A stretch of 64,000 nt of DNA from Heracleum sosnowskyi (Eukaryota > Streptophyta > Magnoliopsida > Apiales > Apiaceae), in the NCBI GenBank assembly GCA_030848705.1, contig CM061244.1:112331111-112395110 (forward strand), read 5' to 3'. The notes under the pieces were generated by a model. It worked only from the letters and a program-made list of their open reading frames with translations. It had not been told where the DNA came from and searched no databases. This document shows, piece by piece, positions 29,878 to 41,649 of the stretch (the first letter of the stretch is position 1; each line of letters starts with the position of its first letter). The translations under genes and the position numbers were made by a program.

Positions 29878-30743
29878 ATGAATGTGCTCAATTGGAACTG
29901 TCGAGGTGTAGGTCTTCCCTCGAGCATTCGGTTCCTTAAAGACATTATACGTCAAGAAAGACCTTCAGTCATTTTTTTGTGTGAAACTAAAGATAATAAA
30001 GGAAAGATGAAGAGTTTAAGAAGAGCTCTGCAATTTGATGGGTTAATCTCTGTTGACTCTCAAGGCAAAAGCAGAGGGTTGGCTTTATTATGGAAGGTTA
30101 AAGACCAGATTCAGCTTCGTAGTTGGTCTCGCAATCATATCGATGTGGAAGTCAAAGTGGACGGTAAGCAACCGTGGAGATTATCGGGAATTTATGGGGA
30201 GCCGGACAGAAACCAAAGGAGAAAGACTTGGGATCTTTTGAGGAATCTAGCAAGGGATTCAAATCTTCCTTGGTGTGCCATAGGAGACCTGAATAATGTG
30301 CTTACTCAACAAGATAAAAAGGGAGGAGCTCCCTACCCGAGTTGGTTAATTGAGGGCTTCAATGAAGTATTGGTGGAGACAGGGCTGATTGACTTGGATT
30401 TAGTTGGACATCAGTTCACATGGGAAAGGGGAAGAGGAACCTCAGCATGGACTGAAGTCCGCTTAGACAGGGCATTAACCACATTACCGTGGCTTAATAT
30501 GTTCCCACTGGTCAAGCTGTATAACTTGGAGGGTTCGTCATCTGATCATAGTCCCATAATGTTGGTCCCAGAAGCTTGTGAAAAGCTGGTGAGACAGAGG
30601 AAGTTCAAATTTGAAAACGCTTGGCTTACAGAGCCAATGTGTCGACAGCTGGTGTTAGAAAGTTGGGACAACGAGAATAGGGATGGCATTCAGAGGAAAA
30701 TCAAAAACTGTGGAGAAAAATTGTATCAATGGGGTAAAGAGTT
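29878..30743 (+). pseudogene. LINE ORF2, endonuclease part up to the SIRE-2 insertion
   Basis: An APE-type endonuclease with ordered motifs: NWNCRGVG (residues 4-11), LCETKD (about 35), SGIYGEPDRNQRRKTW (about 103), AIGDLNNVL (about 137) and SDHSPIML (about 222). The domain appears intact. The frame beyond 30743 is SIRE LTR sequence; the ORF2 frame continues at 42222 after removal of one GAGTT copy. Confidence 0.92.
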
Positions 30744-31036
30744 TGTTAGATCAGAATTCAATGATCGTCAGGAGCTAGACTCAACTGATCAGGATTGCTG
30801 ACGTCATCAGGATTGCATGGTCGTCAGGATCAGAATACATATCAGGACTGGGATCAGGATTGATCATCAGGACTGGAAGCTGATCAGGATTCCTACTTCG
30901 AGTTATATTTGGAGTCTAGTTAAACATGGAAGTTTATTCTGTCGGTTCCTGGTTTGTAGAATGTAGCTATCAATTATGGATAGGTTGCAATCTTTGTAAT
31001 TGATTAGGACTTATCATTGATAGAGAAGCTGTGTAG

Positions 31037-31044
31037 TATATAAA
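31037..31044 (+). promoter_or_regulatory. SIRE-2 LTR TATA box
   Basis: TATATAAA followed by CACAG. The same motif is in the other LTR, in SIRE-1 and in the truncated Copia, so it is the family promoter. Transcription would start near 31065-31070. Confidence 0.7.
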
Positions 31045-31097
31045 CACAGTTTTGGTTTCGATTTATGTATTCGAGGGAGAACATAATCGAATAGAAG

Positions 31098-31173
31098 CTC
31101 TCAAGAACATAGAATTTCTTGAGAGAGTTTTTGTAAGCTAGCAGCTCTCAAGAACATCAGAATTTCTTGAGAG
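31098..31173 (+). other. Two tandem hairpins in the R/U5 region
   Basis: CTCTCAAGAA pairs with TTCTTGAGAG at 31098-31125 (loop of 8) and again at 31145-31173 (loop of 9). Each has a perfect 10-bp stem. They lie between the TATA box and the AATAAA at 31201, so both ends of the RNA may carry them. They are conserved in the 3' LTR and, with changes in the outer stem, in SIRE-1. Confidence 0.7.
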
Positions 31174-31312
31174 AGTTTGTAACAGTTTTATATCAGATTT
31201 AATAAAGCTGTTATCTTTCTTTCATATTTGTAATATATATATTAAGAAGTCGATTATCTTATACTATTGTATTCAACCCCCCTTCTACAATAGATTATTA
31301 CTGGGCAACAAT

Positions 31313-31324
31313 TGGTATCAGAGC
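31313..31324 (+). other. SIRE-2 primer-binding site
   Basis: TGGTATCAGAGC, complementary to the 3' end of initiator methionine tRNA, two bases after the LTR. Confidence 0.95.
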
Positions 31325-31360
31325 AAACTAATTTAATTCTGAATCAGATACGATCTAAAG

Positions 31361-33676
31361 ATGTCGACAACCAAGTATGAAAGCATGAAGATTCCCATCT
31401 TGAAGAAATCATAATATCCAACATGGAGGGTAAAGATGCTGATGTACCTGGAGGCTATGGATCCTGACTATTTGGACAGGATTCGTGATGGACCATATAT
31501 TCCTACAAGGATTGTAGAACGAACAGATACAGTACCTGAACATTATGTGGTCAAGGCTAAAAGTGAATGGACTCCAGAAGAAAAAGCTCATGTACTCAGG
31601 GAACCAAAGATAAAGAATATCTTGCACAGTAGTCTTGATGCTGTCATGTCAAATAGAGTGATTGCATGCAAGTCTTCAAAAGAAATCTGGGATATTTTGG
31701 AAACTCAGTGCTAGGGATCTGCATCTGTCAAGAAAAACAGAAGGGCTCTTTTGATTCAAGAATATGAACAATTTGATGCAAGACCCGATGAGAGCCTAAC
31801 TGATCTATATGATAGATTTCTGACACTATTGAACAGTTTATCTTTAGTTGACAAGGAATATGAAACTGAAGATTCAAACACCAAGTTTCTAAGAGCTTTA
31901 CCTGAAGAATGGGACACTCAGACCTCGATCATTAGACATCAGTATGATCTTAACACTGTGTCTCTTGATGAAGTCTATGGGATGCTAAGAACTCATGATC
32001 TTGAAGTTCAACAGAGAAAGAACAAGAAGAGCAGCAAGGCAAAATCAATTGCTTTGAAAGCAGAGGCTAAATCAAAAGGAAAAGCTATGGAGGTCTCTAG
32101 AAGTAAAACAAGATTAGTTGAGTCAGATCCTGATGACTCTTCATCAGTTACTGATGGCAATCCTGATGCCAATACTGATGAAGATTCTTCTGACTCAGAC
32201 ATGGAAGAGATGGTTGCTATGATTGTCAGAAACTTCAGAAGGATGAAGTTCAGGAAGAGTAGAAGACAAGGCAACTTTCAGAAAAAGGCTTTCAATCCAA
32301 ACAAAGATAAGTATATCAAAAAGGACAGCAAAGGTAGCAAATTTGACAAGTCAAAGGTTAGATGCTACAAGTGCAATGGTATGGGACACTTTGCTTCTGA
32401 GTGCAAGAAGACAAAGGCACTTATCACATCAAGCAAGGATTGGATGGACTCTTCCTCAGAATCTGATACTGAGGTGGTCAACTATGCTCTAATGGCCAAT
32501 GTTGATGTAACTGCTGCTCCTGATGATAAGGTACTAAATACTATCTTTGATTTTGATACTGATAATGCTTCTGAGTTAAGACGTTTTCTAAAGTCATTAC
32601 ATATTAGCTTTAGAAGTCAAACTGCTGAAAATACTAGGATCTTATCTGAGATGTCTGAACTTAGAAAAAGGAATGATATATTAGAAGCTGAATTTTCTCG
32701 TATGCAAGAAGTACAAAAAGAATGTGATAATGTTAAACACATGAACATAGAGATTAAATCGAAATGTACTTCTCTTGAAAAGGAACTTGGATTTGCTAAT
32801 AAGAAAATCAGAACCTGGACAGACTCTGGTAGGAAATTTCATGAGATCAATACCTCTAAGAATTGGAAAGAGTGTCTAGGATATAAGTCAGATGAGGATA
32901 AGAAATTGAAAGAGAAAATTGTCATTGATGAGACAGTCAGTCCAAAGACCTATAGACATGTTCTAGATGCAACCAAATCTAAGATTACTCCTGTAAATTT
33001 TGTTTTTGGTAAGGATTCCAATTCTACTTTTGAAAAGGGATCTACCTCTACTCAAGGAATTAAAATCATAAAGTCTAAACCTTTCTTGAATAAAGTCATT
33101 AAGAATGTAGGTCTATTGTCTCAGAAACGGCTTAAGGATAAAATCTGTGAGGTGACAGATAAGAAAAAGGAAGCTACTGTTAAGAGAAACAGGAATGGTA
33201 AAGTTGGGATCAATAAAGAGAATGGTTACAAATATATCCCAAATGCACCTAGAAAGTGTTGTTTTAACTGTGGTAACTCTAATCATCTTGCTATTGATTG
33301 TAAGAAGAGTAAGAAGAAGATTGCTGATATTTCTAAGTCTGATGTTAGGAATAGATCAGTATTTTATAAACCACAGAAGTCCTGTTTTCATTGTGGTAGT
33401 ATATGGCATTCTATTTATACTTGTAAAGATTATCATGAGTTGTACTATAACTTTTATGATCCATTGCCTAAAGTTGATAAAAATAGTGCAAACTCTGGTA
33501 GCATTAAGAATGTCAAGTTGGAACATGCTTTTGTTAATACTGATACTGACAAAGTAAATCCTGATGAAGTAAATCCTGTCAGGACTGCTAAGGTCATAAA
33601 GTCTTCTGCTGTGAAAGTTAATAAATTGCATGGAAAAGGAACCCAACAAGTATGGGTTCCTAAATGTTCTAACTAG
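31361..33676 (+). pseudogene. SIRE-2 gag
   Basis: The frame starts with ATG at 31361. A TAA (from GAA when compared with SIRE-1) stops it near 31411, and a TAG (from CAG) near 31712. Beyond that it is open from 31751 to 33676 (641 codons). It carries the UBN2-type gag core, an acidic NPD/TDG-rich stretch, the CCHC knuckle CYKCNGMGHFASEC, a coiled coil, and two more Cys/His modules, CFNCGNSNHLAIDC and CFHCGSIWHSIYTC. It ends in TAG. Unlike in SIRE-1, one extra base after this TAG puts pol in another frame. Confidence 0.9.
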
Positions 33677-33692
33677 TGTGTTTCTATTCTGA

Positions 33693-36600
33693 TTGCAGGG
33701 TAAAAAGAAAAATGTGTTAGTCATGGATAGTGGATGTTCTGTGCACATGACTGGAGACAAAGCCCTGTTATCAGAATATGAGGAAAAAGCTGGCCCAACT
33801 GTGTCTTATGGAGATGGCAACATTGGACAAACCTTGGGATATGGCAATATAATCATTGGAAATGTCATCATTGAAAAAGTAGCTCTAGTGAAGGGACTGA
33901 AACACAACTTGTTGAGTATTAGTCAAATCACTGACAGAGGTTATCATGTCAACTTCTATTCCACTCATTGTGAAGTAGTCAGTAAAGCAACAAGCAAGAT
34001 AGCACTGACTGGCTACAGGCATGGTAACATATATGAAGCCAACATTCAATCAAATACTGATGACTCCCCTACCTGTCTGATCAGTAAAGCTTCAGTAGAT
34101 GAAAGTTGGAATTGGCACAAGAAGCTTTCTCATCTCAACTTCAGCAACATCAATGAGTTGGTTAAGAAAGATTTAGTGAGAGGATTACCAAAAGTGTTAT
34201 ATAGTCCTGATGGACTCTGTGATGCATGTCAAAAAGCAAAACAAAGAAGGACATCATTCCAGAGTAAATCAGAATCCTCTATTGAAGAACCATATCACAT
34301 GTTACATCTTGATCTATTTGGTCCAGTCAACATCATGTCCATCAGTAAGAAAAGGTACACTCTTGTAATTGTTGATGAATATTCTAGATTCACCTGGGTG
34401 TATTTTCTGCACAGAAAAGATGAGACTCCTGAAGTTCTGTTGGATCATGTAAGAATGATTGAGACAACCACAAAGTACAAAGTCAAGATACCGAGAAGTG
34501 ATAATGGTACTGAATTTAAGAATTCAAAGATGGAAGAGTTCTGCAAATACAAAGGAATCATTCAACAATTCTCTGCTCCTGGCACACCTCAGCAAAATGG
34601 AGTAGTTGAAAGGAAAAATAGAACTCATATTGAAGCTGGCAGAACTATGTTGGAAGAAGCTAAATTACCTACATATTTCTGGGCAGAAGCCGTCAACACA
34701 GCATGCTACACTCAAAATCTCACATTAATAAACAGGCATGGTGTTACTCCTTATCAGTCACTCAAGGAGAAGAAACTAAGTCTGAAGCATCTGCAAGTGT
34801 TTGGCTGTAAATGTTTTGTTCTCAGAACTCATCCTGAACAGCTAGGGAAATTTGAAACAAAGGCTGATGAAGGAATTTTCATAAGCTATCCTGCATCAAG
34901 AGCCTTCAGAGTTTTTAATTTGAGGACAAAGACTGTCATGGAGTCAATACATGTATCTTTTGATGACAAGAAGATAGCTGGAATCAATGAAGACTCTCAT
35001 GATAGATTGATTTTTGAAAATGAAGCTACCAAGGAACCTGAAGAAAGTGAATCAGATCCTGTCAATACATCAGATCCTGATAGGTCACCAAATCCTGATG
35101 ACACACCAGATACTGATGGTGCTAATACTGATGATGCATTCAATAGTGATACTTCAAGTAGTGCTAATGTTGAGGGGGAGCAACAACATTCTACTACAAG
35201 TTCAGAGTCAACTCAATCATCAGGACAAAATTCTTCAGATACTGATTCAAGTGATGATCCTGATAACTTATCAGGAGGACATAGCAATAATTCAGGGGGA
35301 GCTTCAAGACAAGTAAGTTCTTCAAATCAAGATAACACCAATCCAGGGGGAGCATCTACTTCAAGGACTGATTTACCACCGGTAAGGAAATGGACTGCAA
35401 GTCATACTCCTGATTTGATCATTGGAGATCCTGATGCAGGTGTTCAAACAAGAAGTGCAACTCAGAATGAATGTCTATACAATAACTTTCTATCCAAGGA
35501 GGAGCCTAAGAAAGTTGAAGATGCACTTAAATATGCTGATTGGGTTACTGCAATGCAAGAGGAACTGAATGAATTTGAAAGAAATGAAGTCTGGAAACTG
35601 GTACCAAGACCAAAGAATAGATCAATTGTTGGTACAAAGTGGATTTTCAAGAACAAGACTGATTCTGATGGTGTAATAATCAGAAACAAAGCAAGACTAG
35701 TTGCAAAGGGGTATTCTCAACAAGAGGGAATTGATTATGATGAAACGTTTGCTCCTGTTGCAAGACTAGAAGCCATCAGGATATTTCTTGCTTATGCAGC
35801 ACATAAGAAATTCAAGGTTTTCCAGATGGATGTTAAAAGTGCTTTCTTAAATGGAGAACTGGAGGAAGAAGTCTATGTTGAGCAACCTCCTGGTTTCATT
35901 GATCCTAACTATCCAGATCATGTCTACAGATTGGATAAGGCACTTTATGGACTAAAGCAAGCTCCAAGAGCATGGTATGAAACTTTAGCTCTATTCTTAC
36001 TGGAAAGTGGATTCAAGAGAGGTGCTATTGATAAAACTCTATTTTATTTGAATCATGGTAAGGACTTGTTGTTAGTTCAGATTTATGTTGATGATATCAT
36101 TTTTGGGTCAACAAACAATAAGTTTTGTGAAAACTTTTCCAAGCTTATGCAGTCAAGATATCAAATGAGCATGATGGGAGAAATGAGTTACTTTCTTGGT
36201 CTTCAAGTTAAACAGACTGATGAAGGGATTTTTATCAATCAGTCTAAATATACAAGGAATTTATTGACAAGGTTTAACATGCAAGATAGTTCTCCTGCTA
36301 CAACTCCCATAGTTACAGCTACCAAACTTGATCCTGATCAAGGTGCTGAGGTAGATGTAACTCACTACAGAGGAATGATTGGCTCATTATTGTATCTCAC
36401 TGCAAGTAGACCAGATATCATGTTTGCAACCTGTCTGTGTGCAAGATTTCAAGCAAAACCTAGAGAACCCCATCTGATTGCAGTCAAAAGAATTTTCAGA
36501 TATCTCAAAGGCACTTCTTCTCTTGGCCTTTGGTATGCAAGGGAATCAGATTTTGGGTTGTGTGGTTATTCAGATGCTGATTTTGCAGGATGCAAAATAG

Positions 36601-37031
36601 ACAGGAAAAGTACTTCAGGAAGCTGTCAGTTTTTGGGTGGAAGACTAGTTTCATGGTTCAGTAAAAAGCAAAAATCCATTTCCGCTTCAACTGCAGAAGC
36701 TGAGTACACTGCTGCAGGAAGTTGTTGTGCTCAGATAATGTGGATGAGAAATCAGTTGTTAGATTATGGCATGTCATACTCAAAAATCTCTATTTATTGT
36801 GATAACCAAAGTGCTATTGCAATGACAGGAAATCCAGTCCAACATTCTCTTACTAAACACATCAGTATTCGATATCACTTCATAAGAGAACAAGTTCTGG
36901 GAGGAGCAATTGAACTTCACTTTGTTCCTACTGATCAACAACTAGCTGATATATTCACCAAGCCACTACCTGAAGCTACTTTCAATAAATTGGTGAATGA
37001 ACTTGGAATGATGAACTTTGAGAATTTCTGA
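33693..37031 (+). CDS. SIRE-2 pol: protease, integrase, RT, RNase H
   Basis: An uninterrupted frame of 1112 codons with the Copia domain order. Protease DSGCSVHMTG lies at about residue 12. The HHCC integrase module lies at about 145-190 (WHKKLSHLN, CDACQ). The catalytic triad is D near 206 (HLDLFGP), D near 268 (RSDNGTEF) and E near 305 (NGVVERKNR). An acidic repeat-rich linker (SNPDD, TDG) spans about 450-570. RT has YVDDIIFG at about 797. RNase H has GYSDADFAGC near 958 and DNQSAIAM near 1035. All catalytic residues are present. The listed start is TTG just before CAGGGT; the natural route is fusion to gag, by stop readthrough, frameshift or splicing at TTGCAG. Confidence 0.95.
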   Translation: MQGKKKNVLVMDSGCSVHMTGDKALLSEYEEKAGPTVSYGDGNIGQTLGYGNIIIGNVIIEKVALVKGLKHNLLSISQITDRGYHVNFYSTHCEVVSKATSKIALTGYRHGNIYEANIQSNTDDSPTCLISKASVDESWNWHKKLSHLNFSNINELVKKDLVRGLPKVLYSPDGLCDACQKAKQRRTSFQSKSESSIEEPYHMLHLDLFGPVNIMSISKKRYTLVIVDEYSRFTWVYFLHRKDETPEVLLDHVRMIETTTKYKVKIPRSDNGTEFKNSKMEEFCKYKGIIQQFSAPGTPQQNGVVERKNRTHIEAGRTMLEEAKLPTYFWAEAVNTACYTQNLTLINRHGVTPYQSLKEKKLSLKHLQVFGCKCFVLRTHPEQLGKFETKADEGIFISYPASRAFRVFNLRTKTVMESIHVSFDDKKIAGINEDSHDRLIFENEATKEPEESESDPVNTSDPDRSPNPDDTPDTDGANTDDAFNSDTSSSANVEGEQQHSTTSSESTQSSGQNSSDTDSSDDPDNLSGGHSNNSGGASRQVSSSNQDNTNPGGASTSRTDLPPVRKWTASHTPDLIIGDPDAGVQTRSATQNECLYNNFLSKEEPKKVEDALKYADWVTAMQEELNEFERNEVWKLVPRPKNRSIVGTKWIFKNKTDSDGVIIRNKARLVAKGYSQQEGIDYDETFAPVARLEAIRIFLAYAAHKKFKVFQMDVKSAFLNGELEEEVYVEQPPGFIDPNYPDHVYRLDKALYGLKQAPRAWYETLALFLLESGFKRGAIDKTLFYLNHGKDLLLVQIYVDDIIFGSTNNKFCENFSKLMQSRYQMSMMGEMSYFLGLQVKQTDEGIFINQSKYTRNLLTRFNMQDSSPATTPIVTATKLDPDQGAEVDVTHYRGMIGSLLYLTASRPDIMFATCLCARFQAKPREPHLIAVKRIFRYLKGTSSLGLWYARESDFGLCGYSDADFAGCKIDRKSTSGSCQFLGGRLVSWFSKKQKSISASTAEAEYTAAGSCCAQIMWMRNQLLDYGMSYSKISIYCDNQSAIAMTGNPVQHSLTKHISIRYHFIREQVLGGAIELHFVPTDQQLADIFTKPLPEATFNKLVNELGMMNFENF

Positions 37032-37163
37032 GGAAAGCTACAGAGAGGAAATCCTGATAACTGTCAAATCCTGATGGTTATTCAGAAAGGTATGTTTTCT
37101 TTGATCAAATCCTGATAGGATGCAATCCTGACAGGAAGTCAACTGGTCAATCCTGATGTTCAG
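37032..37163 (+). other. pol-ORF3 linker rich in AATCCTGAT motifs
   Basis: Five AATCCTGA motifs lie within 132 bp. In the pol frame it is open for 27 codons after the pol TGA, then holds TGA and TAG in a row at 37113-37118. It contains a donor-like AAAGGTATGT (37086-37095) and an acceptor-like TTCAG at 37159-37163, but joining these two would not keep the frame. Confidence 0.7.
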
Positions 37164-40100
37164 GTGTGGAACTCAGTTACTTTTGACAAAGGGTATTCTG
37201 ACACCATCTTGATGAGTTTTGAACATGATGGAATTACTCACTATGTGACTCCTGCAATTGTGGAGGAAGCCCTGCATTTACCTGTTCTTTGTGATGCTAT
37301 TCCTGCTAATGTTTCGGACTCTACTCTTTTTGAGTTTGTTACAAAGTTGGGCTACAATGGTGAAGTAAAGAGATATGGCAATCTCTTTAGGACAAAGCTT
37401 AAGAAGGAATGGAATTTCTTCTTTGATACGATCAGCCGCTGTTTCCTGAACAAGACATCAAATTTTGATGCTCTTCCATCAGGATCTCTTAAAATTGGGT
37501 ACTCTCTTATCAACTCTACAGTGTTTGATTATGGGTCGTTTATCTTAAAAGCTTTAAGTGATAGGAAATCAGATAAGTTAGGTCCTGTCTGTTTTCTTAG
37601 ATTTTTACAGTTGATATTTAATCACTTGTGTCCTAATGTTGTTTTTGAGGATGATGTAATTCTACCTGTCTGTAGAATTACTGAGAATAATATTAAGTCC
37701 ATAGTCAACAGTGATAAGGCAAATGGTTTCATAGGAAATTCTTTTATTCCTGATGAGGTTAGGTTTTTCTTTCATAGGAAAATGCCTACTCGTTATGGTT
37801 TAATTTCTAATGCTATGGGGCAAGGCCAATCACACCTTGTTCCTAACCCAAGCATTCATCCTAAACAGTCTAAACAGTCAACTGCCACCTCTAATGTCTC
37901 TCAAAAGACTTTAGTTGTAAAAGCAAAGAAGTCAGCTAGAACTGATGTGTTAGGAAGGCAATCAGGTTCAAAGGATTTTTCCTCTACACCACTCACTAAA
38001 AAGAAGTTATAAGGGGGTGTACAAGGGGTCCTGGTGAATAAAGCTGCAAAGGGAGGTGAGGCTGTTTCTGTTAAAAGGAAATTAGTTCTCAGGGATGAGA
38101 CTGACTCAGAGGATGATTTACCTATATCCTCTGTGATGAATGTGAATAAGGAAGTCGCTGATACTGCTACTGTAGCTGTGGTTCAATTGTCTACACCACA
38201 GAAGAAAAGGAAGTTATCAAAAAGCAGGTATCATATTCCTTTAGAAAAGAAGCAGGATACTGATGTACAGGACACTTCTATTCTGAATGAGCAATCAGTT
38301 TCAACTGCTCAAGCAAATCCTGATGTTAGTATTCCTGATGTTGCACCAAGTCAAGTGGTTAAAATTTCAGACTCTCCAGCACAGGACTCTTCAACAAAAA
38401 GACATATTGATATTTCATGGGAGAAGTATGGTGCTGCTGCTTCCAATCTTGGGATAAAACATCCAATGGAAAAGCTAAGGAAGGCAGAAGAGTTAGTCTA
38501 TCAGAGACAGAAGAAACTGAAAGGATCAAGCCCACAAGAACCTGAACCTCAAAGTGGTTCAGCAGCTCTTTCTGATAATCCAGCCACACAAGAACCACTC
38601 AATCAAAGTTTGAGTGAAGGCTTAGCTAGTGGAATGGTCCCACAAGAACCATTTTATCAATGGGAGAATGCAGACATCGACATTCCAGCTACACAAGAAC
38701 CATCTTCTCAAAGTGAAGATGCAGGCCAAGCTACAGTTTCTGAGAAATTTCCTGACAATGCTCAAGGGATTTCTGGTGCAGATGAAGTTCAAAGATTGGT
38801 CGAGGACACTGTCAATGAGGGAAGCACACAAGAACCTTTGACTCAAAGTGTTGAAGAAGCTTCTGAACCTCAAGCTCCACAAGAACCATTGGTAGCAAAT
38901 ACTGATGCAAGCATATCAAATCCTGACGGTGTTCATCCTGACGCTAGTGGTGCTCCTGATGTTGAACCTATCCTGATACAGCCACTTCGTTCAAGAACAA
39001 TGGATCATCCTATCACAGATTCACAGGATAAAATGAAAGGTATAGCTATTCCTGATCCTGATGATACTCATAGTACTGATGATGATGACTCTGATGATAG
39101 TGATGATGATGAGAATCGAAAAGAGAAGGAACAGCTTGCTACATCACTCAAAATTAGTCTTGGAACTAATTTTGGTTCATCAAGTACATATATGGCTGGC
39201 AAAGCTTCCACTGGGAAAGATCAGAGACAAGATTTTTCTATTCCTTCCTTTAATCCTGTTGAGGCACTTAGACAGAATGAATGGAACAATTCATGGCACA
39301 GATCTACTGAATCTGTAAGTTATTCTTCTGCTTTGGAACATGCCTATGATGCAGTGAAATCTATAGAGAATCAAGACTTGAAGAATCATCTGAAGGCTAC
39401 AACTCTGTTATCCAAAAGCCTAAAAAGTGAGATTGATTCTATCAAGAACTCAACTGAGTTGGTGAGGAATGATATTTCTCAAAATTTTACAAAGGTGCCT
39501 ACTGCTTTTCAGCTAAGGGTAGTAGAATCCCAAGTGAAATCTGTTATTTCTGAACAAACCTCTATCAACAGAAGGATTGATTCTCTGGATACTAAGGTAA
39601 CTGACATTCAAGCCTCTTTTTCCTTAATTTTGAATTTATTGTCAAATCCTGATGTCAAAAAGGGGGAGAAGGTTAGTCGGACAAAATGCACACCTGATCT
39701 CGTATTAAGGAATAATGATGATGATACTGGAGATGATGGTAGTGACAAAGTGATACAAGGAGAAACCTCTGATGCTGCTGTTATGAAGTCTACAATTCAA
39801 ACTTCACAAAGTCAAACAACGCAGTCAACTCATGTTTCTGATTCTGGAGTTAAGACAGTAAGAACATTGGTACAATCTCAGATCCTGACGGAAGAACAAA
39901 TCCTGACACCTGGTCATGGACATACTCTTGCTACAATTCCTGAAAGTGATGAAGATATTTTTATTGATAATCCTGAAGATGCATCAAATTTATTCCAGAA
40001 GTTTTCTACAAAAGATGGCAGAATTGTTACTCTATATCACACTGATAAAAGAGTTCAACAATTATTTGCAAGAAAAGCACTCTCTACAGCAAGTGAAGAA

Positions 40101-41540
40101 TATCCTGATCTCTCACATGAAGAATTATTAAGACAACAGAGAGAAATGATGGAAAGCTTTAATAATCCTGTTCCTGCTAGAGGTAGAGGAAGCAGAGGTA
40201 GGAGAGGAGCTAGAAGAAGTAGAAGAGGTTCTTCAACTCAAACAATACCTAGACAGACAAGGTCTAGAGGGTTAAGAATTGAAGAAATTCCTGAACCTAT
40301 TCAAACTCTAGTAGTTCCTGACAGATCTACTTTTGGTGATGATGGAAATATTGAAGAAGAACTTGAATTGAGAAGAAAATCAAGACAATCAACTCTCTGC
40401 AATACAAATCAAATTGAAGAATCTAATCCTAATGTTGTTCCTGATAATATTCAAGATCCTGATGATTCTGAAATTCTGCAAAAGATTGATTTGATAATTT
40501 TATCTACTGTGGTTGATTCTCACAACAAGGAAGTAGATGAAGAAGAAGAAGCCAGAAGAAGTGAAATTACAAGATCAACAAATAGAGATTTAAATCTCTA
40601 TGTACAAAGGCTTAAACTCTCAAACAGAAGAAAGTTGAGGAACCCAAGCAGACAAGAATCTTCACTGGAAAGAAGCTATGCTTTTGAAAAGGAAAAGGAT
40701 AAGAAGTGGAAACATATTAGTACACTAAGTTGTGATACACTTATCAATTTTCAGTCTGGAGGAATTATTACAAGCGCTTCAAGTGTTGTTGATTTATCTG
40801 GGATGGTTAGATCAAAAACACTCTGGTTAAAGATGTTTTCAAATCTGAAGCAATTGACAAGTAATTCAAGAGGAGGTATTGGACACAGGGATACTGAATA
40901 TCTAAATATGTCATATATCGATCCTTACTCCTTAACTAAAATTGGAGGTACTTTAACTTCTAAAAACCTGAACAATTTACTAGCTGTTGATATAGTTATA
41001 GATTGTCATGATGGTTTTGACAAGAAAGAAAAGCTTCTGTACTTCATGAAAGATGGTAGTGTGAAGATTTTATCTATTCAAGATCTGCTGATGAAAACTA
41101 CACAGGAACTGAAATATGTTCATTATCTTTTGAGATCGAAGAATCAAATGTGCAAGGAATGGAGTGACATGATTTTGTCAACAATAAGAAGAAGACTGGA
41201 TGGAAACAGTAATTTCAATGGTAATTATACTCCCATGTACTTAAATCAAAGAGGTCAGGATGTGGAAATGCAAAGGGGTACTGCTGTTAAAGAAGTAACT
41301 TTTGGCATGACTCAACTTACTCTCAATCCTGATGGGAAGGAAATTGCTTATCTTTTGCTTGAAGAGCATAGTCTTCAGAAAAGCTCCATATTGAATCTCA
41401 GAGCAGCTATCTACCAGATTAATGAGGAAGATGAAGAACTCAGAAATCTTAAGGAAAGACTGATTCAAATTCTTGAAGAAAAAGAAGAAAATTTGTTATC
41501 CAACTTCCTGAAGATGAATTTGTTCTATCAAAGAATTTAA
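37164..41540 (+). pseudogene. SIRE-2 env-like ORF3 (one internal stop)
   Basis: The frame is the same as pol. The first part (37164-38012, 282 codons) starts without an ATG; the first ATG is at about 37212. It carries a domain of about 190 residues (HYVTPAIVEEALHLPV, LGYNGEVKRYG, LKKEWNFFFDTI) resembling plant proteins called putative plant transposon protein. A TAA at 38010-38012, CAA in SIRE-1, interrupts it; the frame then stays open to 41540 (1168 codons). The second part carries the QEP repeats, acidic stretches, coiled coil, RGRGSRGRRGARRSRRG patch and conserved C-terminal region shared with SIRE-1. No convincing signal peptide or fusion peptide was seen. Confidence 0.8.
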
Positions 41541-41634
41541 ACAGATAAGTTGTTACTGCAGATACTGTACATTTTGTATATATGTTTTTGACATCATTGA
41601 ATCTTAGGAATCTATACTTTATTTCACAAAGTAT

Positions 41635-41649
41635 GAGATTGGGGGAGAT
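41635..41649 (+). other. SIRE-2 polypurine tract
   Basis: GAGATTGGGGGAGAT immediately before the 3' LTR, identical to SIRE-1. Confidence 0.88.

Larger units (their letters stand above)
30744..31310 (+). repeat. SIRE-2 5' LTR (567 bp)
   Basis: Starts TGTTAGATCAG and ends CTGGGCAACA. U3 holds five TCAGGAT motifs in sense orientation. A TATA box lies at 31037-31044, two hairpins at 31098-31125 and 31145-31173, and AATAAA at 31201-31206. Confidence 0.97.

Noticed and set aside
35014..35316. Plus-strand ORF rich in Ile/Leu within SIRE-2 pol
   Set aside because: It is a shifted-frame reading of the NPD/TDG repeat linker in pol.
37090..37163. A 74-bp intron joining pol to ORF3 in SIRE-2
   Set aside because: GTATGT and TTCAG look like splice sites and would remove two stops, but 74 is not a multiple of three, so the ORF3 frame would be lost, and the pol TGA at 37029 would remain.
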